This document shows positions 11,996 to 21,583 of a DNA stretch of 64,000 nt, piece after piece (position 1 is the first letter of the stretch; every line of letters begins with the position of its first letter). The position numbers were made by a program, and so were the translations under genes. Source of the DNA: Phytophthora quininea (lineage: Eukaryota; Oomycota; Peronosporomycetes; Peronosporales; Peronosporaceae); NCBI GenBank assembly GCA_011947345.1, contig JAAVTG010000039.1, positions 62,001 to 126,000 on the forward strand. Direction: 5' to 3'. The notes beneath the pieces were generated by a model. The model was given only the letters and a program-made list of their open reading frames with translations. It was not told the origin of the DNA and did not search any database.

Positions 11996-13190
11996 CAGTT
12001 GCCGAGTGTTTCATCAGCTGTGTTGCCACGTGGAACGCTCCATTTGAGATGTGTTCAAGGAGACCTGCATTCGACTTCGTCGAACAGCAAGAAGGAGCCA
12101 ACTTGATTTCGTTCTGGGGAACACGCGCCAAACCGAGCACAATCTCATTTGGGTGCAAGGTATTTAGCCGAGTCAATTTATAAATCCGGTTGCTCAAATC
12201 GCGAAGCCGTGCACGCTTCAACATTGGCAATAACCTGCCCGACAGGACACACCTCCAAGGCACCGTCAACACAGATCGACGCGCTCGAGTCGAGGCTGCT
12301 GCGCAATGCTCGCTGCGATATGGACGTGCCCACTGCAACGCGGCATGTGGTGCTGCTCGCGCGAAAGCAATTTGCAGGCACTTTTACGCGTTGTGGCCTC
12401 GTCGCCGGCGTCAGTGACCTGGAACACTTGCCGCGTGCACACACACACACAGGCGGCGAGGCTCGACGACTGCGACACTAACGCCGACAGTTCCTCGCTG
12501 GTGCGGCAAAATCCAGAGGACGGTCATCGAGGAAGCGCTCGGCTTGGTATCCGCCGCGTTTGGGTGCCATCCGTCGGCGGGAGTACCGCGGCGCAGCCCG
12601 GCACAACGTGAATCCCGCCACAACTTTGCGGGCAAGCTTGCCATTCTCGCCACAAGAAACACGCCCAAATAAGCGCTCCCCAAATCCTAATCTAGACACG
12701 TTGAAGTGTGGGCGGGATGCTCTTGGGGTCAAATGACTTGTGTTTTGTATACCACGCGACGGATACGAGGTCTTTTTTACAATACAGCCGTTTCAGATAG
12801 AGATAGCCCTAGTCCGCGCCGCTTTAGTATCAGCTTTCACGTCTGGCATGTATACTTTACCCAAGTACATTTGAATACGGAACGGTTACTTGAAGCGCCG
12901 GTATTTTGGTAGAAACGTATTCTCGAAGGGAGCGGCACCAAAGAAATCCCTCTCCGACTCTTTTCGGACGCGTCTGCTTTCGCCGCTGCTTTGCTGTTGG
13001 AAGGCCGGCATTCGCCGACTTGCAGTGGTTCCGCCGCGCCTGGCCCCGCCTAGAGAAGTTCAAGTCCGGCTGGCGCTTCCATCTCCATTTCGGCGACTCT
13101 CCCTGGAGAGTTCACTTCTCGATTTTCCGGCGTGGCGAGCTAGAGCCACAGCAGGATCCACCACCGCTGGCTTGATTGACAGCACCCGCC
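11996..13190. other. Gene-free stretch between cyclin C and PX gene
   Basis: I see no gene in these 1.2 kb. Open frames of 60-160 codons occur on both strands, but none has recognisable motifs, sensible splice sites or a plausible start. The stretch includes a CA run at 12439-12451 and, in its right part, presumably the promoter of the PX gene. Confidence 0.5.
12439..12451. repeat. CA dinucleotide run
   Basis: Six and a half CA units in otherwise non-coding sequence; a small microsatellite. Confidence 0.8.
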
Positions 13191-14345
13191 ATGGTCATGC
13201 AGAGCGTGCTGGCGGCCACGCCGCAGCGCGTGCTGCACACGACGATCGCGCACGTGTCCAAGCCCTCGGCCTCGGGCGCGCACACGTACACGCAGTACCT
13301 CGTGCGCGTCTCGGACGAGCGCTCGCCGGGGCTCAACTGGACAGTCTACCGCCGCTACTCCGAGTTCCGCAATTTCAAGCTCGCGCTCGAGGACGCCGTC
13401 AAGCACGGTGATATGTGCGCACACTGCGACATCATGGCCAAGCGCACGTGCTTCGTGCTGTTCCCGCACCGCCGGCTGTTCGGCAACCTACGCGAGAAAA
13501 CGCTCGAGGCGCGCCGCGTCGGGCTCAACGCCTTCCTGGACGCCGTCGCCAAACACGCGCGCACGTGTCGAGAGAGCATGACGTGCCAGACGCGTCCGCT
13601 CATGGACAAGTTCCTCATGGTCAACGATATGCGCTACACGTACCTGAACGTCGACATGAGCGAGGCCGACCCAGAGCGAACAAGTAAGCTCGCGACAGAT
13701 AATCTCAAGCGGCTGTCGATGGGCGGCGGGATGACTCGCCGGTCGTCGTCCATGGTGAGTCGCTTCGACCGACTGAGCGCGTCGTGCTCGGACTACCGCG
13801 ACGAAGCTGTGCGCAGCTGCACGGAGGAGTGGACGAGTACCAACAACGAGCTGGCTGATCCGGTGGAAGACCAGCCGGCACGAGAAGAATCGAATGACAC
13901 CATGACAAAGGAAGAGGGGCGACAGCATGAGGACAGCGGACTGGTGGTGAAGCGTAATACGATGCCCAATCTGCTCGGGTATTCGAACGACCGGCGCTCG
14001 CGAACGCACTCGTGGAACGACAACAACCCGCCGCTGGCCGCTCGCCAAAGTCTCACGAGCGAGTGGGAGCGCCCGAATTTCCAGCCCGTGAGCACGTCCA
14101 CGTCCCGTCACTCGGACCCTGGACTTGCTCGCAACGAGCTGCTAAACTTCGCGCGCGGCAGCTTCTCCGGAGGCGGCCGTCCGCACCGCTCGGAGGGCGG
14201 CAACCGCCAGCGCTCCCGCAAAGTGCACTTGTCGTCCGCCGCCAAGCGCGTCAAGAAGTTAGAAGAAGCGGAAGCGCGTTTCTCGGTGCTGTCGCAGGAG
14301 CGGAAGCCCAAGTGCCTTCCGCGTTTGGCGTCGATCCCCGAGTAA
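13191..14345 (+). CDS. PX-domain protein, basic serine-rich tail
   Basis: Likely phosphoinositide-binding adaptor acting at endosomal or other membranes. Single exon, 384 residues, intact. The ATG at 13191 follows GCC and opens directly onto the domain. The PX domain covers about residues 15-145: it has WTVYRRYSEF with the canonical lipid-binding arginines, an LFPHRRLFG segment in place of the usual proline-rich loop, and ARRVGLNAFLDAV. The loop contains CAHCDIMAKRTC, four cysteines that might bind zinc. The remaining 240 residues are low-complexity, rich in Ser, Arg and Asn, with no recognisable domain. No partner can be inferred. Confidence 0.8.
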   Translation: MVMQSVLAATPQRVLHTTIAHVSKPSASGAHTYTQYLVRVSDERSPGLNWTVYRRYSEFRNFKLALEDAVKHGDMCAHCDIMAKRTCFVLFPHRRLFGNLREKTLEARRVGLNAFLDAVAKHARTCRESMTCQTRPLMDKFLMVNDMRYTYLNVDMSEADPERTSKLATDNLKRLSMGGGMTRRSSSMVSRFDRLSASCSDYRDEAVRSCTEEWTSTNNELADPVEDQPAREESNDTMTKEEGRQHEDSGLVVKRNTMPNLLGYSNDRRSRTHSWNDNNPPLAARQSLTSEWERPNFQPVSTSTSRHSDPGLARNELLNFARGSFSGGGRPHRSEGGNRQRSRKVHLSSAAKRVKKLEEAEARFSVLSQERKPKCLPRLASIPE

Positions 14346-14949
14346 GCGAGTCTTCGCCTCGTTAGGTCTCCGCTAGGTCTCCAACGTCAAGCGCGCCGAC
14401 ACCACGCAGGCTCGCTTGCATGTACACATACTCAGCTCTATCTATCGTCGCCATATATTTACAAACACGTTCGTTCGACCTTGTGCAAGCTAAACAACAT
14501 CAACACTACGAACCGCAAGGGAACGCGGGAGCTGTGAACTCCAAAGGGCTCTCGTCGTCACCCGCGGAAGAGCAGCATGATCTCGGTTTCCAGCGATCAA
14601 CTCCGACCTGTATATCGCTGGACGCTTTCGAATAGCAAAAAGCGGCAACGACTGCCTTGTTAACCCAGCGACGAGCTCCTCGGGAACGCTGTGCTGGACT
14701 CGACTACTACGGTGGCGTCGGCGTTTCACTGCTGGAACTCGATCAGTATGGCGCGCCAAAGACGGAAGGCACGTGACGATTTGCCATGCTGAAGTGTCGA
14801 GTCGTGTTTGCAGCTTCTGTAAACAAATCCGTTCCAAACTTTAGATCAGTAGACTATTTTTCTGATTTCGTATGCAGCTTCAGCTTTGCCACTTTCGCCA
14901 TGAAGACGTCCATCGCAACCTGTGCCTAGATACTCCTCTGGGAGCTGGA
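14346..14949. other. Intergenic, no gene seen
   Basis: This 600-base stretch lies between two convergent genes. Short open frames exist on both strands but none resembles a protein. It should hold both 3' untranslated regions; no clear polyadenylation signal stands out. Confidence 0.5.
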
Positions 14950-17050
14950 TCATCCCGTGATAACGCGGACGCCACCAAGTGCGGCGATGGTGTGTGAAAA
15001 ATCGTGGCTCGGCTGTCTGATGAACATCAGGTTCTTGGGCTGGGCGTACTTGCGCGAGATCCACTCCACCATGGCAGGCCCGAACGGACCCTCCACACTC
15101 AGGAAGTTGAGCTTGATCTTGAGGTAGACGTGGTCGAACATCGACACCGTCTCCTTGAATCCTTCCGGCACGGCCGTGCCTCTTGGGTGACAGTGCACAA
15201 TGAACAGCGTCTGCGTCTGCTCGTTGGTGCGCACGTACAAGATGGCCTTGTTGATGATGTTGAGGTTCGCAGTCTTGCAGAAGAAGAAGACGGCCGGCTC
15301 GTTGATTTCGCGAATGTACCGAGCGATCGTCTTGCCGCCGCGAGCACCCGTGCGCAAGGAGAACGTCTCACTTGGTTCGTCCTCGTCGTCACCGCGCTGG
15401 GACGGACACAGTCGCTGCATGCAGTACATACAAATTCGCAACACGAACGTCCGCTCAAACATGATGTAGACCAGCGACAGCACCGCGATAAAGTAGAGCG
15501 AGAAGTACGTGAGGATGGTCGGGTCGCCCAGCAGGTTCCCCATGAACGTCGTAACAACCATCGAGACGCCCAAAATGCAACTCCACCACGGTGCAATCAC
15601 CGACCGCGGCAGCTCCGCACGTTTGAACTTTAGCAGCATACAACCGGTGCCAAATAGCGTCATGAGACCGAGGAAGGCGTACGTGTAAACGCCAGACAAG
15701 GTTTCCGTATCGCCGTGCAAGATCAACACCAGACTCGTAGCCACCAAAAAGTATCCGATGATAATAAAGTGGTTCGTTCCCCGCAGCTTGTTGGTAGTGA
15801 GCAGGAACTCCGGGACGACGCGATCGCTTGCCAGACGACGAAGTAGACCAGTCACACCCACGTACGCCGTCAGCACAGCACCCGAGAGCACAACGAATGC
15901 ATCCAGCGCCACAATCAACTGCATCTTCTCGCCAGCAACGTGAAGCCCCATCTCCGCCAGCACGGTGTTTTTCTTATCTATAATGCCACCGGGACCTTCC
16001 AGAGGCATCACTCCAAGTGATAGCAGTGAAATCAACGGATTGAAGATGGCGACGCCCCACCACATATTCTGTGAGAAACAAGAGATTAGATATTAGCTCT
16101 TGTAAGGAGTAGAAATCATTGCACGAATAAACTTACCCGCAACGTCTTGGGGAAACACCTTCCGCCTGTTCCTCGACGAATTGCGAGGACGTCTCGAATC
16201 CAGAGATACCAAGCATCGCCGTCGACGTACCAAAGAACACCGCAGTGAAGAGGTTTCCCGACATGATATCGCCTGCAAGGTTGATGTCCGGGAAGCTCGT
16301 ATCAAAGTTTGCTCGCAAGATCTGGAAGTCGTCCTTCACGATAAAGACTGCAGACAGCACACAGAGCACCGCGAGCGTGGTCGCGTGTGCGATGAAAATG
16401 ACCAACGCCACCACAGCGCTCTCAGTGATGCCGATGAGACTCAAGAGCGCAAACAGCAGCAGGAGTCCGATCGTGGCGGGGACAATGTCCAGTGACGGCA
16501 CATGCGACGCCAAGTAGTTGCACGCCGAGGTGCCGGACACGACGCCCGTGGCGATGTAGGACAGGATCGCGAGCGACGCCGCCATTGCAGCAACCCTCTT
16601 GGACGTGGTGTTGAGAAGAACGTTGTAGGAGCCTCCGTTGAGTGGCACGGCGTTCAACACTTCACCGTAGATGAACCGGTACAGGTACAGGATGCCTGCC
16701 ACGATGGCAAGCGCCACTGGTGCGAGCTTGCCGGCTTTGGACGCCACGAGGCCTGACACGTACAGGCAGCTGGACAAGATATCGTTGCCGCAGATGGCTG
16801 TGGCCAGCCACTCGGAGAGCTTGGGGTGGTCCATGGATAGGTGCGCTTGGATCTCGTCCAGCTCGCTGTCGCTGGCCACCGTCTCGACGTTGTTTCCCCA
16901 GCCAGGGAACTCCCAACCCTTGAGCGCGTTCGTGTTCTTGTCCACGTGCAGCATGAGCGGACTGAGCGGCGGCGTGCTGGCGCCGATGCCCAGACGCACC
17001 TGGCCGCTGATGGCCCCGTAGCCAGGACGTTGCTGCTGCTCCTCCGCCAT
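14950..17050 (-). CDS. APC-superfamily transporter with soluble C-terminal domain
   Basis: Predicted amino acid/polyamine/cation-type secondary transporter. There are two exons, 17050-16137 and 16068-14950, split by a 68-base GTAAG...CACAG intron, giving about 677 residues. Residues 1-85 are cytosolic. About eleven or twelve hydrophobic helices follow, the first of them containing the helix-breaking GNDILSS. A glycine-rich NGGSYN motif like that in APC helix 3 is present, as is ISGFETS in helix 6. After the last helix a roughly 190-residue soluble domain contains AILYVRTNE and LFIVHCHP, reminiscent of universal-stress-protein or potassium/chloride-transporter tails. One T is missing at about 16155 (T run); adding it makes the splice phase agree. 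Substrate unknown. Confidence 0.82.
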
Positions 17051-17393
17051 TGATCGACTGATGGAGGTCCAAGTGGAGGGAGGATCGGGCGGCGCTTGGC
17101 TGCTTCGGTTATGAGCAAACTCAGCAAGCAACAACTGCAACTGTTGCAAACTTGGACGGTCCGAATCGGTTGATCCCAGGATTTGTCCCAGAAAGATTGG
17201 GAGGCGTTGAAGATGTTGTTCAAAGCGATGTAGTAGCAGGGAGAAAGATCTATCGAGTGTCTATCACCATTTTCGTTGCGCCAAGCAAGCAAGAAGTGAC
17301 GCCATTTTGCGATGTTTAACATAACTGTACCGCCTTCAAGTTCTGAAAGTGGCACGCAGAGTGTGGTGCTTCTCTTGAGTGGAATGTGCTTGT
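17051..17393. other. Intergenic between transporter and thioredoxin
   Basis: 340 bases between two tandem minus-strand genes: the transporter upstream region and the thioredoxin 3' end. An open minus-strand frame runs through part of it but starts at no ATG that improves the transporter model. I see nothing else. Confidence 0.45.
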
Positions 17394-18066
17394 CTACAAG
17401 TCGTTCAGCTGCTTGACGTTCGTACGCAGAAGCTCTTCATCTGCGCCGGAAAACTGTTGGTCAATGCGCGAGAACGCGCATGTTAATAATCACACACCCC
17501 ACTCTCAACACCATGGAACCAACTGACCGATAGCGACTGCTGGAACTTGCCGTCTTTGAAGTAGAAGAACGTAGGCATCGACTGGAGAGAGAACAAATCC
17601 ACATCAGTATCACTAAACTCGGCAAAAACACTCATGCAAACCAACACACGTACGCGCACGCCAGCCTTGGAGGTAGTGTCGTTCAGTTCATCGACGTCCA
17701 GCTTTGCAAAGTCAATGTCCTCGTACTTGGTGCTGCGTCATGTAATAACTCGTTTTAAAACCCACGTTCCCGACGACACTTGTTGAAACCCACCTAAGCT
17801 CATCGTAGATAGGGCCGATCATCTTGCAGGGAGGGCACCACTTGGCCGTAAAATACACGATCGCCTTGCGTCCCGTCCCCTCCTGGAAGCAACAACGATC
17901 ACAATACGCTTCAAAGCAGAGCCACAGTCACAGCACCCACCGTGGCGATCTGCGTGTACGCCTCGTCAGACCCGATGATCTTGACTCGGCTGCGCACACT
18001 CGACATGGCGCGACTGCCGCGCAGCACGCGCGCACTCGCCCGCATCGACAGCACTCCTCGCATCAT
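17394..18066 (-). CDS. Thioredoxin with mitochondrial-type presequence
   Basis: Small dithiol oxidoreductase. There are five exons: 18066-17941, 17882-17794, 17732-17654, 17581-17528 and 17453-17394. Introns are 58-74 bases and every phase fits. The product is 135 residues with no frame break. The active site is WCPPCKMIGP, where WCPPC replaces the usual WCGPC; the proline at the third position is seen in some thioredoxin-like families and would shift the redox potential. The cis-proline motif is SMPTFFYFK. Residues 1-25 are rich in Arg, Ser and Ala without acids, like a mitochondrial targeting peptide (inference). It is divergent from the lipase gene, 167 bases apart. Confidence 0.9.
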
Positions 18067-18181
18067 GATCACTTCAAAGTGTCCCGCCTCAGTGAGGCCG
18101 TAACTGCCTAGATTTGGCCTCTGTGAGGCTGCGGCTGCCTAGACTAGGCTAACATACAAAAACTCAGATGAGCATTTCCGA

Positions 18182-18186
18182 CCAAT
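18182..18186. promoter_or_regulatory. CCAAT box in thioredoxin/lipase divergent promoter
   Basis: CCAAT occurs 48 bases before the lipase ATG, in the 167-base spacer shared with the oppositely oriented thioredoxin gene. Its role is inferred from motif and position. Confidence 0.35.
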
Positions 18187-18233
18187 CAGACGATGTTTAA
18201 CAAAAATATCATGACTTGCTCAAAAGTATCTTG

Positions 18234-20914
18234 ATGGTGAACATGACAGCCACAGGAGCTGCGGAGGACTCGCGCGACGCGCGCATGGCGACGCTGGCGG
18301 GGAGGCGCGCCGAGCTGCGAAGCTGTCGAGCGATCAGAGCGACTGGACCATGTACCGCACGCTGTGCCAGTTCCGTCTGGGCTACTTCTCGTTCCTCGTG
18401 CTCATGTGCATCCTCATGTTCTCAGTGACCTTCCTCATGGAGATCTTCTTCGCCATCTTCCTGCCCAGCGCGCGCATGGACCCGCACTTCACAGTGCGCG
18501 CAGTGCTGCTGCTGGCCTTCATGCCGTTCGCGCTCATCTTCCTGTCCTACTGCTTCGAAGAGTCCAGTCGCCTGTTCCTGGACGCCATCGACACGAGGGA
18601 GGAGTCTGGCCAACTTCCGACTGTCGCTCTGCGTCTGCATCCACTACCTGCGCCACTGTCGCGAGATGCCCGACGACAGACTGGAGATGGAGAGATTTGA
18701 CGCCTTCCGAGGAGATGATGAGGATCAAGCAGCATGGGCAAGTCTCATTGAATGCATTACTGCTGGACCAAGATATTTGCTGAGTGCAATATACACAAAC
18801 GATCCGTTCAACGACAAGAACAAGGAGGCTGAAGACAACCGGAGGCTGATGCTGGAGCTGGCCTTTCAGAGACAACAGAGCGAGGAGTCGGGACATGCGA
18901 ACAGTGATCGTTTTCTGCGTCATCGAAGCAGCAGCCACAGCAGCAGTAGTAGCAGCGACGATGATTCACCATCTGCAAGATGGAAACGAGCATTCCAAGC
19001 GGCAAACACTACTGTCAGATTCAACACTACTCACTTCGACGGCCCGCCGCTGGATTTCTCGACGCTTGTGATTGTAGACGTGCTGTGTCCGTTTGTGTTC
19101 GAGATGATCACGATGTGGACATTTATTGTATCCCTAGTGGCGAATTTATCGCCGCTTGCTGCCTTCCTGGATTACATTCAGTGTGGATTTTACATGCTGG
19201 CGATCTACTTGAGTGTGTGGATGATTACCCACTTCTGCAGCGCTCGCAATCGCAAGATGCGCGAGTTTGTCAGCAACTATCGCAGGCGCTATCGAGAGAT
19301 GGAAAAGCAGCTTCTGGAAATGGAGAACGAAAAGCGCGCTGAGCATCTCTGGCTTGTCAGCATTGGCTTTCGTGCTGTTGAGCAGTTCCAGTCCAGTTCT
19401 TTCGTGTTTGTGGAAAATGTCTACGAGTTTGGTACACGGTGTCGAACATATTGTTTCTTCTGGCAGTCTCCTTCTGAGAACGAATCTGCAGCAACGTATG
19501 AAGAACAATTGCCGTTGCAACCCAACAGTGAAGTGCAATATACACCGGGACACGACATTTCAGATGCAGTGGATGGTGGAACCTGCGACCCTGTGGAGGA
19601 CGCAAACGAACCACAAGATGCAATTGAAGGAAAACAGCGCGTACAAGAAATGAGCGACCAAGTGCGTGAATGGAACCTCTGGTCAAAGTTTTCTTATAAG
19701 CGCCGGATGCGCATCCTCATGCCGGTGGTAATTTTCAGCGCGCTGGTGTCGTTTTACGCCTTTTACTTTGGCTGGGGCATTATGGGTATATGTCTTATTT
19801 TGCTGGGCGACACAATTCAGGCCAAGTTTCCTCAAGTACGTTCTGTCTATTTTGATGAAATTTGGCCACTACTGACTATTACGATTGTCGTATAGGTATT
19901 TGGCTTGACGTTCAAGTCTTTCATCACTTTCTTCGTGGTTCTGTCGTTTGTGTTCTTCTCGTCAACGTGGGCAGTTGGTACGTTTGTGCAAGGTGGCGAT
20001 TTCCTTGTCTATCCACCGACAAATGAATCCTTAGCTGCAAATGATCTCCCATTTGCCAAACACACCACGACACGTTCACATTGGACGAAAGTAGCCGAGT
20101 ATCCGGTCTGTGCACTGGACTTGGAGTCTCTGAATATCGTGGACTTCGCACTCATATCCGACTCCATCTATGGCTGGAACACCGCCGTCCAGGTCAAGTC
20201 GTTTACGCAGCGCTTTGAAGGCACCGAGCTGGAAGACTGGGAATACGTCACGCGAAATAATGAAGATGCCGGGCATCAAGTATGGGCGGAGCTTTATTTT
20301 CCAACGATCAACATGACGGTAATTGCCGTTCGCGGCACAGCCACAGCGACTGATGCACTCGAGGATTTACATTACTGGTTTGGAGTGAGTGTCATGCAGG
20401 CGGCTAACATTTTTATCCCGTTCCTCAAGCAACTTCCCAGCGAGTTTGTCGTCGAGATGCTCTCCATGACGTTTTTCCGCGGCATTATGCCTCCACCCGT
20501 CTATTCCGAGTTGTTGGATCACGTCCGCATTGTTCGTGAGCGTGTAGGGGAGACCGTCTTGTCCTCACCGGTCACAGTCTTGGAGGTGCAATGGCAGCTA
20601 TGATTGGGGCCAAAACTCATACGCCAGCCGTGTCCTTCTCCGGTCCGGGGTTGCTGTACTCTCGCGGACGTTTTGATCTGGACGACGAGTCAATCCGCGA
20701 CTACGTGGTGACTGTGAAGCCTCGACGTGATGTCGTTCCTCAAGTTGACGAACTAGGCGGAATGGTGCAAGAGATTGAGTGCCGCCGAAGCAACCCACTT
20801 GCTTGCCACAGTACTGTGACGCACATGTGTGAACTCTACGCTGCCTGTGGCGACAAGCGGAAGCGGGACTGGTCCAAGGCTACGCAATGTACAGAGTACT
20901 TCCATGCAGAATAA
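18234..20914 (+). CDS. Multi-pass membrane protein with class-3 lipase domain
   Basis: Predicted membrane-bound lipase. There are two exons, 18234-19835 and 19896-20914, with a 60-base intron; the product is about 873 residues. The N-terminal half has two strong hydrophobic pairs (around residues 45-115), a serine-rich acidic loop (SSSHSSSSSSDDD) and further helices around residues 270-330 and 510-560. The C-terminal third has the lipase-3 pattern: WAELYF, then VIAVRGTAT as the oxyanion strand, and the serine elbow GHSLGGAM. The elbow is cut by a frame break at about 20568. Two other breaks lie near 18320 (one base missing) and 18597-18605 (one extra G). Sn-1-specific diacylglycerol lipases have a similar plan, membrane helices followed by lipase-3, so a DAGL-like role is possible but not shown. 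Confidence 0.72.
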
Positions 20915-20972
20915 GGCAATAGACAAAGGCAACTTCCTTCGAGATGGCTACATTTTATAAGTAACCAACTTT

Positions 20973-20985
20973 TCATTTCCCATTC
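20973..20985 (+). promoter_or_regulatory. Inr-like element before PPP1R11 homologue
   Basis: TCATTTCCCATTC ends 16 bases before the ATG at 21002 and resembles the oomycete initiator plus flanking region. It lies in the 87-base spacer behind the lipase stop codon, so the gene's promoter must be very compact. Confidence 0.4.
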
Positions 20986-21001
20986 ATCAAATTCCTACAA
21001 G

Positions 21002-21424
21002 ATGAGTGCTAGGGAGGAAGCGCAGACAACGGAGGTGGTGGAGACGCCGCCGTCCAATGATGCGGCTCCAGTTTATCGCATGCAGTTACAGCCTCGTCCG
21101 CACGTCACATTCGATGATAGCGTGGTGGACAACGAACATCTAGGACGCAAGCGCTCCAACAGTAAGTCCCTACTAAACCTTAAAAATGCTCACTTCTAAC
21201 GTCTTCCATTGACTTTAGAGTGCTGCATCTTCCACAAGAAACGTGAGTTTGGCGAGAGCTCCAGCGAGAGTGGAGAGGACTCGGACGACTCGGACATCGG
21301 GCACCACCACGAGCATCACGCACACGACTGCAAGCGCAAAGTGCGTCGCCGTCGGATCCCCAAGAAGCGCGCGCCATCTCCGTCTTCCTCCGACGAGGAG
21401 AAGATGCCTGCGTCGAGACAGTAG
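21002..21424 (+). CDS. PPP1R11: Protein phosphatase 1 inhibitor, PPP1R11/YPI1 family
   Basis: Small heat-stable regulator of PP1. There are two exons (21002-21161, 21219-21424) joined by a 57-base intron, giving 121 residues, intact. The family core is clear: HVTFDDSVVDNEHLGRKRS, then KCCIFHK and FGESS. The PP1-docking KVxF-like segment is HVTF; the two cysteines and histidine after the splice site match the conserved CCIFHK. The C-terminus is basic, then serine-rich. It follows the lipase gene on the same strand and converges on SUZ12. Confidence 0.93.
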
Positions 21425-21583
21425 AGCAGGCTGTAAGATGAGCGAAGAGCAAAACACTTATGTATTGATAATGCGTAGAAGACGGCATTGCGGTCGAACA
21501 TCCACGCCGCAAGCACTGAGGACAGGACGGTTAGAAGAATACAGACCGTTCGCGCCTGACTATTGCCACTGCATGGCCTCCTT

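Noticed and set aside
12149..12481. 110-codon open frame as a gene
   Set aside because: No domain, low-complexity translation including a CA run, overlapping frames on both strands.
13488..14111. 207-codon frame antisense to the PX gene
   Set aside because: A shadow of GC-rich coding sequence, without motifs.
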